DNA from: Nitrososphaerota archaeon
GTDB lineage: Archaea; Thermoproteota; Nitrososphaeria; Nitrososphaerales; Gagatemarchaeaceae
Length of the DNA: 57,465 nucleotides
Assembly (NCBI GenBank): GCA_027886905.1
Contig: JAPCJO010000006.1
Location: 1 to 57,465 of the forward strand
Direction of reading: 5' to 3'
Positions 1 through 9,241 of this stretch are shown in pieces. The translations under genes and the position numbers were made by a program. Under the pieces are notes generated by a model. The model saw only the letters and a program-made list of their open reading frames with translations, made no database searches and was not told the origin of the DNA. The number at the start of each line of letters is the position of its first letter. Positions within the stretch are counted from its first letter, which is position 1.

Positions 1-941
1 TCATCGAGAAGAGCAACCTCCACCGCCAGGTGCTCTACTCCGAGCAGGACGTCGGAAAGAGCAAGGCGGACGTCGCGAGGAAGAGGCTCCTGGAGATCAA
101 CCCCAACGTAAGCGTGGAGGTGCACAAGGTGAGGCTCGACTCCTCCAACGCCCTGGAGATACTCGGGGCCTACGACATAATCCTCGACGGGACGGACAAC
201 TTCCCGACGCGCTACCTCGTGAACGACGCGTGCGTCCTCCTCGGGAAGCCCAACGTCTACGCGAGCATATTCAGGTTCGATGGGCAGGCCTCGGTCTTCT
301 ACGCGAGGGAGGGGCCGTGCTACAGGTGCCTCTACCCTGAGCCCCCGCCCCCGGGACTCGTCCCATCCTGCGCGGAGGGCGGCGTGCTCGGAGTCCTCCC
401 CGGGATAATGGGGAGCATCCAGGCCGCGGAGGCGATAGACCTCATCCTGGGGAAGGGGAGGCCCCTCATCGGGAGGCTCGTCCTCTTCGACGCGCTCGAT
501 ATGACCTTCAAGGAGCTCAAGCTCCGCAAGAACCCCGAATGCTCCATCTGCGGGCCCAACCCGACGGTGACCAAGCTGATAGACTACGAGGCCTTCTGCG
601 GGGTGGAGGAGCAGCTCAGCGCGGAGCTCGAGGTCTCCCCGAAGGCGCTGAAGCAGCTCGTCGACGAAGGCAAGGAGGTGGTGGTCCTCGACGTGAGGGA
701 GCCGTTCGAGTACGAGATCGCCCACCTGAGCAACGCGAAGCTGATCCCCCTTGGGGAGCTCTCCTCCCGCGTCAACGAGCTCGACACAGCGAGGCCGATC
801 GTGGTCTACTGCCACACGGGCCAGAGGTCCGCGCAGGCGGTGCGGTTCCTGAACGGGATGGGCTTCAAGAAGGCCAAGAACCTGAGGGGCGGCATCAAGG
901 CGTGGGGAAGCGAGGTCGACCCCACAATCCAGACGTATTAG
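1..941 (+). CDS. MoeB/ThiF-type E1 adenylyltransferase fused to rhodanese domain (5' partial)
   Basis: The gene enters from the left edge; the frame is open from base 3 with the E1 motif NLHRQ, so the ATP-binding N terminus lies outside the window. The visible part has the DGTDNFPTRY segment, a first zinc pair CYRC, the PSCAEGGVLG segment, a second zinc pair CSIC, and a C-terminal rhodanese domain (from about residue 215 of the visible part) whose active-site loop is YCHTGQRS with the persulfide cysteine. This layout matches MoeZ/Uba4/MOCS3, which adenylate and then sulfurate ubiquitin-like sulfur carriers (MoaD, ThiS, SAMP/Urm1 type) for molybdopterin, thiamine or tRNA thiolation. The carrier served here cannot be told from this window. 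Confidence 0.9.
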   Translation, partial: IEKSNLHRQVLYSEQDVGKSKADVARKRLLEINPNVSVEVHKVRLDSSNALEILGAYDIILDGTDNFPTRYLVNDACVLLGKPNVYASIFRFDGQASVFYAREGPCYRCLYPEPPPPGLVPSCAEGGVLGVLPGIMGSIQAAEAIDLILGKGRPLIGRLVLFDALDMTFKELKLRKNPECSICGPNPTVTKLIDYEAFCGVEEQLSAELEVSPKALKQLVDEGKEVVVLDVREPFEYEIAHLSNAKLIPLGELSSRVNELDTARPIVVYCHTGQRSAQAVRFLNGMGFKKAKNLRGGIKAWGSEVDPTIQTY

Positions 942-1063
942 CTCCTCCCGGGCCTATCGCCTGACTGGTGCGACTGGAAGTTTTATGGGCATCGTGACGG
1001 CTATTTCCTGATGCATGCCTGGAATGAATCGTCGAGATCGACTGGCCATGACGGCCGAGCCGC

Positions 1064-1507
1064 TCACGGCGCGGGCGGCGGGCTGGCCGGCCCCAGGGGA
1101 CGCATATCGGATTCGTCTAGCCCAAGCGAACCCTCGCGCTCGTTTTCTTCCTCGCTGGGGGGTCGCCTCCGCATCAAGAGTCCCACAATCACCACGGCCG
1201 CCCCCAAGACCGCTAAAACAAGTGCTTCCGTAAGATAGGGCTGCGTCGGGTTCTCATGCACTACACTCACGGCTCCTGGCTGGCCGCTGATGAGCAGCGT
1301 CGTGTTGCTGTAGATTCCCAATGGCAGAGCGACGATGAGCAGGATCACGCCCAGACCGACGATACGGGTGTTCAACGGCTCGACCCTAGGGGGCTCTTCC
1401 TTATCTCCCTGCCCCCTCCGCGGCGGCGGGGTTTTTCCGCACCCTACTCGGGTTACCGCCGACTCTCCGGGGTCTTGCCAATCCCAGCCACACTGTCTCT
1501 CCTTCAC
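1064..1507 (-). CDS. small two-TM membrane protein, unknown function
   Basis: The C-terminal half has two hydrophobic helices (VGLGVILLIVALPLGIY and LVLAVLGAAVVIVGLLM) separated by about 30 polar residues, followed by a charged tail. The family was not recognised. The frame is open to 1543, but a TATA-like element on the minus strand (TTTTATCG, 1550-1543) predicts transcription from about 1520, which favours the in-frame GTG at 1507 (147 aa). A shorter TTG start at 1375 would keep both helices and give 103 aa. The segment between the two starts is Pro/Arg/Gly-rich and less convincing. It is divergent from the PLP enzyme downstream. Confidence 0.5.
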   Translation of the reverse strand: MKERQCGWDWQDPGESAVTRVGCGKTPPPRRGQGDKEEPPRVEPLNTRIVGLGVILLIVALPLGIYSNTTLLISGQPGAVSVVHENPTQPYLTEALVLAVLGAAVVIVGLLMRRRPPSEEENEREGSLGLDESDMRPLGPASPPPAP

Positions 1508-1660
1508 ATGTCTTCTCTTCGACGTCACCAGTTCGAGCGTCACGATAAAACAGTCCCCGGCATCCGTGCGACAACCTCCTCGCCCCTCGAATTATTCCTA
1601 TCCGACTTGCAGTTACGTTAAGTTTATGAACGTGCCGGAGTCGCCATCCCGCGCTAGCGC

Positions 1661-2830
1661 TTGCCCAAGCCCGCCACGGACAGCATCCACGGCCACGACT
1701 ACTACGACGTCGAGACCGGGGCCTTCCGCGTCCCGCTCTACCTCACCACGGTCTTCGAGCACCCCGACCGGAGGACGGGAGAGTCGAGGAAGAGCGACAG
1801 GGGCTTCGAGCAAAAGTACTCGAGGGAGGAGAACCCCACCGTCCGGGGCTTCGAGAGGGTCATAGCCAAGCTCGAGAAGGCGCAGGAGTCGCTGGCATTC
1901 AGCAGCGGGATGGGCGGGATTGCCGCGGTCTACCTCTCCGCCCTGAGCAGCGGGGACACCATAGTCATCACGAAGGAGTCCTACGGCACCACGCAGGACC
2001 TCGCGCTCAACCTTTCGAAGTTCGGGGTCAAGACGGTCTTGGCCGGGCCCGACACTGAGGACTTCCTCCAGAAGATCAAGAAGGGGGTGGCGCTCGTCCT
2101 CGTCGAGACGATAACCAACCCACTCGTCAGGGTCGTCGACATCCCCGCGATAACGAAGAGGTGCAAGGAGGTCGGAGCTAGGCTGGTCGTGGACAACACC
2201 TTCGCGACGCCCCTCCTCTACCGCCCTCTCGACCGCGGGGCTTGGCTCTCCCTGCACAGCGTCACCAAGTACATCGGGGGGCACAACGACGTCGTGGGAG
2301 GGGCGATAGCCCTCAACGACCCCATCGACCTCGTGGAACTCTGGGAGTTCAGGAGGAGGCTGGGCTCGATAATGGGGCCTTTCGAGGCGTTCCTCGCCCT
2401 ACGCGGTGTCGCGACCCTAAAGGCGCGCTTCGACGTCCAGTGCAAGAACGCCCTCGCGCTCGCCAAGTTCCTCGACGACCACCCAAAGGTCGAGGAGGTC
2501 TACTACCCTGGCCTCAAGGACAACCCCTACCACAAGACCGCGGGTAGGCTCTTCCTGGAGAAGGGGCTCTACGGCGGGGTCCTGAGCTTCAAGGTCAAGG
2601 GAGGCAAGCCGAAGGCCATAGACGTCCTGAAGAGGATACGGCTCGTCAAGCCCTCCCCGAGCCTCGGGGGCACGGAGTCCCTCCTCAACTACCCGATCAC
2701 GAGCGCCTCGAAGACGATATCGCCGGCCGTCCGGAAGGAGCTGGGGATAACCGAGAACCTCCTCAGGCTCGCCCTGGGGCTCGAGGACGTCGGGGACCTA
2801 GAGGCCGACCTCGAACAGGCCCTGGGCTAG
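1661..2830 (+). CDS. cystathionine gamma-synthase/lyase family PLP enzyme
   Basis: A 389-residue protein of the Cys/Met-metabolism PLP family (fold type I). Visible hallmarks are the N-terminal segment TDSIHG, the GMGGIAAV phosphate-binding region, the DNTFATP motif carrying the PLP-contacting Asp, and the Schiff-base lysine in HSVTKYIGGH near residue 200. The C-terminal half has the usual SLGGTESL motif. Such enzymes interconvert homoserine esters, cystathionine, cysteine and homocysteine. Sequence alone does not separate synthase from lyase or O-acetylhomoserine sulfhydrylase. The start is TTG at 1661, since the conserved N terminus begins right after it. A TATA-like TTAAGTTTATG sits 30-40 nt upstream. 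Confidence 0.88.
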   Translation: MPKPATDSIHGHDYYDVETGAFRVPLYLTTVFEHPDRRTGESRKSDRGFEQKYSREENPTVRGFERVIAKLEKAQESLAFSSGMGGIAAVYLSALSSGDTIVITKESYGTTQDLALNLSKFGVKTVLAGPDTEDFLQKIKKGVALVLVETITNPLVRVVDIPAITKRCKEVGARLVVDNTFATPLLYRPLDRGAWLSLHSVTKYIGGHNDVVGGAIALNDPIDLVELWEFRRRLGSIMGPFEAFLALRGVATLKARFDVQCKNALALAKFLDDHPKVEEVYYPGLKDNPYHKTAGRLFLEKGLYGGVLSFKVKGGKPKAIDVLKRIRLVKPSPSLGGTESLLNYPITSASKTISPAVRKELGITENLLRLALGLEDVGDLEADLEQALG

Positions 2831-2907
2831 CCGGCCGCGCTCCGGCGCGGGGAAAGTGGACTCGCAATCCTTCAAGGTTATATGAAACGGACGGCGCGAC
2901 GCGACCG

Positions 2908-4032
2908 TTGCCAGCCACACCCGAGAACGCTGGTATTGCGCGCCGTTGGCTAGCCGTGTCTCTCGCGGCCGCCCTGATGCTCGTGGCGTGCTTCGGTGCT
3001 CTGGCCGCTCCCGCCCATGCCGCGGACGACTCGAACGCGGGGCAGCTAGCGCAGGCGCCGACCGTCAGCCCTAGCCAGCTCGGCTCCACGCTGGGCACCC
3101 TCGCCCAGGGGACCAACGACACGCAGCTCCAGCAGCTCCTCTCGCAGTTCCAGTCGCAGCTGAGCAGCGGGAACAACTCCGAGGCGGCCTCCACGCTCGG
3201 CCAGCTCCAGAACCTCACCGCGAGCCAGCCGGGCGCCGTCTCTCCCTCGCTCAACGCGCTCCTTAACAGCCTCTCAGTCGGGAGCAACGGAGCCTCGGTC
3301 AACTCGGGCCTTCTGGCGAGCCTGCTCAACACGGGCCCCTCAGGGTCGGGCTCCGGCGAGTCGTCGCAGAAGCTCTCAGTGGACATGCAGAGCCTCGCGG
3401 GCCTGATGCAGTACGCGAACTCGACCCTGGCGAGCGAACTCCTCCAGAACTCGAGCCTCCTGAGCCAGAGTGGGTTCGGGGGGAACGCCGGGATCTCGGT
3501 GGGGGGCGCGCCCGTGGCTCTCCCGGGCCTCTCCGGGCTCCCGGGCATCTCCATCCCGTCCGCGGGGGCCCCGTCGCTCTCGTTGGGGACGCCCTCGGCG
3601 TCAATCCCCTCGATCTCGCTGACCGCGTTCGCGATACCGCTCGTCGTGGCTGGGATGGTGGCCGCCCTCTACTTCTCGAGAGGCAGGGTCGTCCGGCTCG
3701 TCGGCTCGCAGAGCCTCCCTGGGATGACGCTCATGAGGGGCGCCGGGGATGACGAGAGGGAGGCCGAGGCCGTGCCCTCTGACCCCCGCAAGAGGATAGA
3801 GTTCTACTTCGGCAGGGCCGTGAGGTTGATGGGGCGCAGGGGCGTCCCGAAGCTTGAGTCGGAGACCCACCGCGAGTTCTCCGCCAAGTGCGAGGGGACT
3901 CCCGAGCGGCCGCACGTGGTCGCCATCTCCACCCTCTACGAGAAGGCGAAGTTCTCCGGGCAGGAGGTGGGGCGCCCGGACGCCGACCTCGCCGCCTCCG
4001 AGCTCCTCGCGATGGGCAAGGAAGAGCGATGA
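2908..4032 (+). CDS. secreted/anchored protein with C-terminal DUF4129-like domain
   Basis: A 374-aa membrane protein. The N-terminal signal peptide (residues about 13-40, ending near AAPAHAADD) is followed by a 200-residue Gln/Ser/Asn/Gly/Leu-rich low-complexity ectodomain, one TM helix near residue 245 and a cytosolic tail (FYFGRAVRLMGRRG ... LYEKAKFSG) like DUF4129 domains found beside MoxR/DUF58 genes. TTG at 2908 is the start: a TATA box (GGTTATATGAAA) is centred about 27 nt upstream, implying a leaderless transcript. First gene of the first MoxR operon; its stop overlaps the next start (ATGA). The ectodomain may act as a surface spacer or sensor; function is not known. Confidence 0.72.
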   Translation: MPATPENAGIARRWLAVSLAAALMLVACFGALAAPAHAADDSNAGQLAQAPTVSPSQLGSTLGTLAQGTNDTQLQQLLSQFQSQLSSGNNSEAASTLGQLQNLTASQPGAVSPSLNALLNSLSVGSNGASVNSGLLASLLNTGPSGSGSGESSQKLSVDMQSLAGLMQYANSTLASELLQNSSLLSQSGFGGNAGISVGGAPVALPGLSGLPGISIPSAGAPSLSLGTPSASIPSISLTAFAIPLVVAGMVAALYFSRGRVVRLVGSQSLPGMTLMRGAGDDEREAEAVPSDPRKRIEFYFGRAVRLMGRRGVPKLESETHREFSAKCEGTPERPHVVAISTLYEKAKFSGQEVGRPDADLAASELLAMGKEER

Positions 4033-5507
4033 AGCTCCGCCAGTTCGTCGAGATCCTGGGCGTGGTCGCCCTTGTTGCGGTCATCTACTCGCCCTCGACC
4101 ATCGGCTTCTCCGCGTCGCCCGCGGGAGACGGGGGGACCGGGCCGACCGACACCTCGTCGTCTGGGACGTCGATGTTCCTCGCGTATCTCCACCAGGCCG
4201 GATACCAGGTCACCGTCGCCAACACTACGGACCAGGTCATGGCGGGCCTCACCGGGGAGCAGAGGCTGGTCTACGTCCTGGCCGGGCCGGACATGGGCAT
4301 GGCTCTGACGAGCCAGGAGGTCCAGAGCTTTCAGCGCGGGTACGAAAGGGGCACCTTCTCCGCGCTCGTCGCGGAGGGGAACACCACCAACCAGGACCTG
4401 CTCGCGACGTTCGGTGCCAGGGTCACCGGGGCACCGATCAAGGACCCGACCTCCGGCTTCCAAAACGAGGAGGTCTTCACTGTCAACACCTTTGGTCTCG
4501 GAGGGGCGAGCGCCACAGGCGTGATCGACATCGCCTCCCCGCTCTCCCTGGAATCCTCGCTTCTCACCCCGGCGGCCGTGACCTCGCCTTCCTCCTACGA
4601 CCTGAAGAACGCGACCATCGGCCAGAGGACTGTAGTGGCTGCAGGGACATCCAGGTCGGGTGCCAGGGCGGTCCTCCTAACGGACTCCGCCCCGTTCACG
4701 AACTTCCTCTTCAACTACACGCAGGGAGCCGTCAACGAAAAGGTCTTCGTGGCGGCCATGCTCGGCTACGTCGACCCGGGCAAGGCCACCCCAATCCTCT
4801 TCGACGCCTCGCACTACGCCGCGCCGAAGCCCCCGAAGTTCCAGATGGGCCTCCCGGTCGGGCCGCTGGTGGCCTACACCATGGAGCAGTCGCTCTCCGG
4901 GCTCAACAGCTACTACGCCAGCTTCCCATCCCAAGTGAGCGGGTTCCTTAGCGGCTACGGGATCGACGTCTCCCCGGGCCTCGCCGCCGCCCTCGTCGCA
5001 CTCGTCCTCCTCCTCTCTGTCTATGGGGCAATTACCAGGTGGTTCGCGCCGGAGAAGAAGGGGAAGGACGACCAGCCCCAGCCGAGCGTGGAGAGGACCA
5101 TCGTCGCCGAGTCCAGGGAGAGGGTAGACTTCCTCCAGACCTCGCGCTCCAAGGGCGGCTACGTCGCCACGCTCGCCCAGCTCTACGACGTGCTCGACTC
5201 GATCGTCGTGGGCGAGTTCGGGGCCGGGATCGCCGCGGTCGACGAGAGCGCCCTCGCTAAGAGGGTGGGGCCTGACGAGGCGAGGAAGGCGAAGAGGCTC
5301 TTCCTCTCGCTCTCGAGGTTCCACGACTACGCCTCAGGGGAGAGGAGGTTCCTCTTCCCGCCGGTCCTGCGCTGGAGGGCGCTGACCGCGAGGACGACGC
5401 GGGATGCGGAGGCCTTCCTGAACCGCCTGGGTATCACGATAGCCGGCGAGGAGGAGGGGTCGGGCCAGAGGGTGGAGCGCCTCATGAGGGAGAGGGTGAG
5501 AGCTTAA
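4029..5507 (+). CDS. DUF4350-like membrane protein of MoxR operon
   Basis: About 492 aa. An N-terminal TM helix (ILGVVALVAVIYSP) is followed by an extracytoplasmic domain that looks like the glutamine-amidotransferase-like fold of DUF4350 (FLAYLHQAGYQV, then RLVYVLAGPDM), a second TM helix near residue 325 (LAAALVALVLLLSVYG), and a cytosolic C-terminal part of about 150 residues. In other genomes DUF4350 proteins sit between DUF4129 and MoxR genes, as here. The ATG at 4029 overlaps the upstream TGA, supporting translational coupling. The longer open frame upstream is only a shadow of the preceding gene. The role inside the MoxR complex is undetermined. Confidence 0.75.
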   Translation: MKLRQFVEILGVVALVAVIYSPSTIGFSASPAGDGGTGPTDTSSSGTSMFLAYLHQAGYQVTVANTTDQVMAGLTGEQRLVYVLAGPDMGMALTSQEVQSFQRGYERGTFSALVAEGNTTNQDLLATFGARVTGAPIKDPTSGFQNEEVFTVNTFGLGGASATGVIDIASPLSLESSLLTPAAVTSPSSYDLKNATIGQRTVVAAGTSRSGARAVLLTDSAPFTNFLFNYTQGAVNEKVFVAAMLGYVDPGKATPILFDASHYAAPKPPKFQMGLPVGPLVAYTMEQSLSGLNSYYASFPSQVSGFLSGYGIDVSPGLAAALVALVLLLSVYGAITRWFAPEKKGKDDQPQPSVERTIVAESRERVDFLQTSRSKGGYVATLAQLYDVLDSIVVGEFGAGIAAVDESALAKRVGPDEARKAKRLFLSLSRFHDYASGERRFLFPPVLRWRALTARTTRDAEAFLNRLGITIAGEEEGSGQRVERLMRERVRA

Positions 5508-5542
5508 CTGGCGACGAGCCGCGATGGAGGCGTGTGAGATAG

Positions 5543-6490
5543 ATGGCGATGACCCAGGCCGCCCAGGTGAAGGGCCTCTCCGACAGGATCTTGGCGGAGG
5601 TGTCCAAGGTCATCGTCGGCAAGACACAGGAGCTCAAGCTCATCGAGGCCTGCCTCTTCGCCGGCGGCCACGTCCTCCTCGAGGGCGTCCCCGGCGTCGC
5701 CAAGACGAGCATGGCGAAGGCGCTGGCGAGCTCGCTCGGCCTCCAGTTCGACCGCATCCAGTTCACCCCCGACCTCCTCCCGTCCGACATCATCGGGACA
5801 TACATCTTCGACCAGAAAGTCTCCGACTTTAAGATAAGGAGAGGCCCGATCTTCGGGAACATCATCCTCGCAGACGAGATAAACCGCGCCTCCCCCAAGA
5901 CGCAGTCCGCGCTTCTCGAGGCGATGCAGGAGAGGCAGGTCACCATCGAGGGGACGACCATGCCGCTCCCCGCGCCCTTCATAGTCCTCGCGACCCAGAA
6001 CCCGATCGAGTTCGAGGGCACCTACCCGCTGCCCGAGGCGCAGATCGACAGGTTCCTGATGAGGGTGGAGATAGGCTACCCTACGAGGGAGGAGACCATG
6101 CTCATGCTGAAGAACCTGAAGGGCATCATGGAGACGAAGGTCCAGCCAATAGCGGACGCCAAGTCGCTGCAGGGCCTGATACCCTCGGCCATCTGGAGCG
6201 TGAACGTCGACGACTCGATCCGCGGGTACATCACGGACATCGTCGAGGCGAGCAGGTCGCACGCCGCGGTCAGGCTCGGCGGCTCCCCCAGGGCTGCGAC
6301 ATCGCTCCAGACGGGCGCGGCGGGGATCGCCCTTGTGGAGGGGCGGACCTACGTTGTCCCCGACGACGTGAAGAGGGTCGCCCCCTACGTGCTCGCGCAC
6401 AGGATAGTCCTGAAGCAGGAGGCGATACTCGACGGCGTGACGCAGTCGACGATAGTGAGCCAGGTGGTCCAGTCGACGAGGGTCCCCTAG
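5543..6490 (+). CDS. MoxR-family AAA+ ATPase (module 1)
   Basis: A 315-residue MoxR ATPase. Walker A is GVPGVAKTS, Walker B is [11 protein letters not shown] followed by the sensor segment [14 protein letters not shown], and sensor 1 is [22 protein letters not shown]. Family knowledge: MoxR ATPases work as chaperone-like remodelers with von Willebrand A (VWA) partners. The next gene encodes a DUF58 protein with an intact MIDAS motif, the expected partner. ATG at 5543 is used, 35 nt after the preceding stop. Same strand and short gaps on both sides indicate one operon from 2908 to 8883. A paralog lies at 39551-40486. Confidence 0.93.
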   Translation: MAMTQAAQVKGLSDRILAEVSKVIVGKTQELKLIEACLFAGGHVLLEGVPGVAKTSMAKALASSLGLQFDRIQFTPDLLPSDIIGTYIFDQKVSDFKIRRGPIFGNIILADEINRASPKTQSALLEAMQERQVTIEGTTMPLPAPFIVLATQNPIEFEGTYPLPEAQIDRFLMRVEIGYPTREETMLMLKNLKGIMETKVQPIADAKSLQGLIPSAIWSVNVDDSIRGYITDIVEASRSHAAVRLGGSPRAATSLQTGAAGIALVEGRTYVVPDDVKRVAPYVLAHRIVLKQEAILDGVTQSTIVSQVVQSTRVP

Positions 6491-6493
6491 CTA

Positions 6494-7831
6494 TTGGCGA
6501 CCTTCAGAAGGACGCCGAGGGGGAACACCCTCCTGCTCCTCTCCGCCGTCCTCGTCTCCCTGGGCATAGTCGGCGCCCTGGCGTCCCAGGCTTTTCTCCT
6601 CTACGCGGGCGTGGCCCTCTTCCTCTTCTACTACGCCTCTAAGCTTATCCTCCAGCTGAAGGTCAAGGCCCTCGACAGGCTCGAGATAACGCGGAGGTTC
6701 GCCCCAAGGATAGGCGAGGGGTCGCTCCTCGAGGTCGAGGTGGGGTTCGTGAACAGGACCTTCGTGAGGCTGCCGCTCGAGCTCCAGGACGCCTACCCGC
6801 CATTCTTCAGGATAAAGTCGGGCGCCAACGCCGCCGTCATCAACGTCCCCGCCAAGGGCTTCACGGAGCTCCGCTACAAGGTCAAGCCGACCTCCATAGG
6901 GTCGAACGCCTTCGGCCCCCTCAGGCTCGTAACCAGGGACCTCGCCGGGCTCTTCTTCTACGAGAGGAGCATCGGGGAGGACGTCCCGGCCGCGGTCGAG
7001 GTCACCCCAGAAGCGAAGGCCCTGGACAAGGGCGTCCTGACCGCCGTCGCCATCTCCACCTACGGCGGAAGCCTCACCTCGAGGAGGAAGGGGGAGGGCC
7101 TGGAGTTCGCGGACATCAGGCGCTACGAGCCGGGCGACCCATACAAGCGGATAGAGTGGCACGCCACCGCGAAGACCAACCGCCTGATGGTCAGGGAGCT
7201 GAACGCGGAGACCCAGCTCAACGTGATGGTCCTCCTCGACTCAACCGAGAGCATGGCCTACGGCGAGGCGGGTCGGACGAAGCTCGACTACGCCGCGAGG
7301 GCGGTGGCCTCGCTCGTGAGCTACCTCTCCAAGCGGGGCGACTTCGTAGGCCTCACAGTCATGCAGGGGGACAAGCCCGCTGACGTCATCCCGCTCGCGA
7401 GGGGGGAGCTTCAGGCGTACAAGCTTCTCGGCGCGCTCGGCAGACTCGCGCCCAAGGAGTCCCCTCCCGACTCGCTGCGGAGCGCCGTCAGCAGGTGCCT
7501 CGCCGTCGGGGGTGTGAAGGGCAAGACGCTCTTCTTCGTCATCACTGACCTCGACTTCGAGCGCGACCTCCAGCCGCTGCGGCAGCTCCTCGAGATCAAC
7601 CACGAGGTCATCGTGGTCTCGCCCTACACCCCACTCTTCGAGTCCCACGGCCTCGAGGGCCTCGACCGGACGATTTACGCCATCCGGACCTCCCACGAGC
7701 TAAGGACGCGCAAGAGGCTCCTGAACCAGGCGCTCGCGCTTGGGATCCCCGTCCTAGACGTCGGCCCGGACGACCTCTTCCCGAAGCTGGTCGTGCAGGT
7801 CGAGGAGCTCAGGAGGAAGGGAGGGTCGTAG
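6494..7831 (+). CDS. DUF58 protein with VWA-like MIDAS domain
   Basis: A 445-aa protein with two N-terminal TM helices (about residues 11-50), a beta-rich middle part, the DUF58 signature (YEPGDPYKRIEWHATAK, then LMVREL) and a VWA-like domain with the MIDAS sequence LLDSTESM. DUF58 proteins are membrane-associated partners of MoxR ATPases, and the MIDAS metal site probably mediates substrate or partner binding. The start is TTG at 6494, three bases after the moxR stop. The second DUF58 protein in the window (40483-41631) lacks this MIDAS, a direct contrast. Confidence 0.9.
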   Translation: MATFRRTPRGNTLLLLSAVLVSLGIVGALASQAFLLYAGVALFLFYYASKLILQLKVKALDRLEITRRFAPRIGEGSLLEVEVGFVNRTFVRLPLELQDAYPPFFRIKSGANAAVINVPAKGFTELRYKVKPTSIGSNAFGPLRLVTRDLAGLFFYERSIGEDVPAAVEVTPEAKALDKGVLTAVAISTYGGSLTSRRKGEGLEFADIRRYEPGDPYKRIEWHATAKTNRLMVRELNAETQLNVMVLLDSTESMAYGEAGRTKLDYAARAVASLVSYLSKRGDFVGLTVMQGDKPADVIPLARGELQAYKLLGALGRLAPKESPPDSLRSAVSRCLAVGGVKGKTLFFVITDLDFERDLQPLRQLLEINHEVIVVSPYTPLFESHGLEGLDRTIYAIRTSHELRTRKRLLNQALALGIPVLDVGPDDLFPKLVVQVEELRRKGGS

Positions 7832-7833
7832 CC

Positions 7834-8883
7834 TTGTCCGACCAAGAAGAGCGGCGGCCTTCGCTCATCTCCAGGTACGCCACGCGGGGGGCCCTAGTCT
7901 ACTACGCGCTGGTCCTCCCGGCACTCGTCGCCCAGGCCGTGTTCTCCATAGCCATAGTCTCCACCCCTGGGGACCTGCTGACGCGGGCCGCCCCGGGCGG
8001 GACGCTGGTGGCCGGCGCGGTGGAGCTACTCCCGCTGGTCCTCCTCGCCGCCTCGGTGTACGCGATCGTCTCCTTCCGCCCGTCACTCCTTGTCGGCCTC
8101 CTCATCGCGTCCTTCTTCGTGGCCGCGAGCGTCGCGAACGGGATCGCCTTCCTGGGGGCACAGCTCGACCTCGGGGACACCGTGATCCTGGTCGTGGCGG
8201 CGACGTTCCTAGCCCTCTCGGGCTTCAACTACGCCCGCGGCGCCAAGCTCCTCGCCGGGAGGCGCCCCGACATCACCTCCTCAGGCCCGTTCGGATACAA
8301 CGCGCTCGGGCTCGCCCTAGAGTCGGTGTTCCCGCTGGCGGCCGCGCTGGCCCTCGTAGTCCTCGTGGAGACGGTCGTCGGCGACCTCGGGGCGGAGGCC
8401 GCGCGCCTCCCCGCGCCCCTCTCGGCGCTCGCCTCGCTCTACCTCCAGTCGCGCATCGGAATCGTCTTCACCACGCTCTTCGTCGCGGGCGCTGCGATCT
8501 GGGTGATGCGCCAGTTCCTCGAGCCCGTCATACTCCATTTCACGCTGAACCCCACCGACGCCAGGAAGGAGCTCCTCGCAGAAATAGAGCCGACGACAAA
8601 GGGCGTCAGGAAGGTCGCGCGCTACCGGCCTTCGGGAGGGCTTGCCTGGGGCCTCCTGACCGTCGCCTACTGCCTCGGGCTCATCGCGGCCATGGCCCTC
8701 TTCCTCCCGCGAGGGCAGTTCTCGCGCGACCTCCTCTCAGCGCTCGACCTCCACGCCCCCTCCACGACCCCCCTGGAGCAGCTCATCGAGAACTCCGTGC
8801 AGAGGACCGCCGTGAGGGTCAACATCCTCTACGCCCAGTCCCAGGACTACATCCGGGAGATAATACAGCTCCTCTGGGGTTGA
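7834..8883 (+). CDS. multi-pass membrane protein of MoxR operon
   Basis: A 349-residue integral membrane protein with about seven hydrophobic helices (for example LVYYALVLPALVAQAVFSI, LLPLVLLAASVYAI, LLVGLLIASFFVAASV) and a cytosolic loop near residues 235-265. It has no recognised catalytic motif. TTG at 7834 lies two bases after the DUF58 stop, so it is translated from the same message. It closes the first MoxR operon, and module 2 has a membrane protein at the same place (41638-42432). A structural or anchoring role for the MoxR/DUF58 complex is inference from context. Confidence 0.7.
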   Translation: MSDQEERRPSLISRYATRGALVYYALVLPALVAQAVFSIAIVSTPGDLLTRAAPGGTLVAGAVELLPLVLLAASVYAIVSFRPSLLVGLLIASFFVAASVANGIAFLGAQLDLGDTVILVVAATFLALSGFNYARGAKLLAGRRPDITSSGPFGYNALGLALESVFPLAAALALVVLVETVVGDLGAEAARLPAPLSALASLYLQSRIGIVFTTLFVAGAAIWVMRQFLEPVILHFTLNPTDARKELLAEIEPTTKGVRKVARYRPSGGLAWGLLTVAYCLGLIAAMALFLPRGQFSRDLLSALDLHAPSTTPLEQLIENSVQRTAVRVNILYAQSQDYIREIIQLLWG

Positions 8884-8942
8884 TTTGGCTCGCCCAGTTT
8901 TTATAGCCAGAACGGCCGCAACCGCACACCGGAGCACGATGT

Positions 8943-9194
8943 TTGATGGCGACGAGCGGCACCAGCCCTGGCGCGCCGAGGAGGTTCGCGGCGGCCTCTC
9001 TCTGGGTCGGCATCGCCCTGATCGCGATATCCATCTACTTCTTCCTGGCGTCGGTCACTTTAATCTCGCCTCCGACCCAGGCCGTCGTGGCGGCCCTACT
9101 CTCGGCGATAATCGGGTTCGTGATGCTCTCCGCCGGCACCACGCTCGTCCGGACCTACGTCGTGGCCAGGGTCGTGGAGCAGAACCCAAAGTGA
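8943..9194 (+). CDS. small two-TM membrane protein
   Basis: An 83-aa protein with two hydrophobic helices (LWVGIALIAISIYFFLASV and AVVAALLSAIIGFVMLSAG) and short basic ends, so probably a hairpin in the cytoplasmic membrane. Start is TTG at 8943 or ATG at 8946. A TATA box (GTTTTTATAGCC, centre about 8902) predicts transcription near 8928, so it has its own promoter although it follows the MoxR operon. The family is not recognised. Confidence 0.6.
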   Translation: MMATSGTSPGAPRRFAAASLWVGIALIAISIYFFLASVTLISPPTQAVVAALLSAIIGFVMLSAGTTLVRTYVVARVVEQNPK

Positions 9195-9241
9195 CGCGCG
9201 CCGGGAAACGGATTTAGCGCCGCCCGTGCAGGCCCTTCGCA

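Noticed and set aside
9-941. Start of the MoeB-like gene at the GTG at base 30
   Set aside because: Conserved motif residues (NLHRQ) precede it in frame, so the gene begins outside the window.
3888-4028. Upstream extension of the DUF4350-like gene to 3888
   Set aside because: It reads the end of the preceding gene in another frame and is Arg/Gly-rich; ATG 4029 in an ATGA overlap is a better start.
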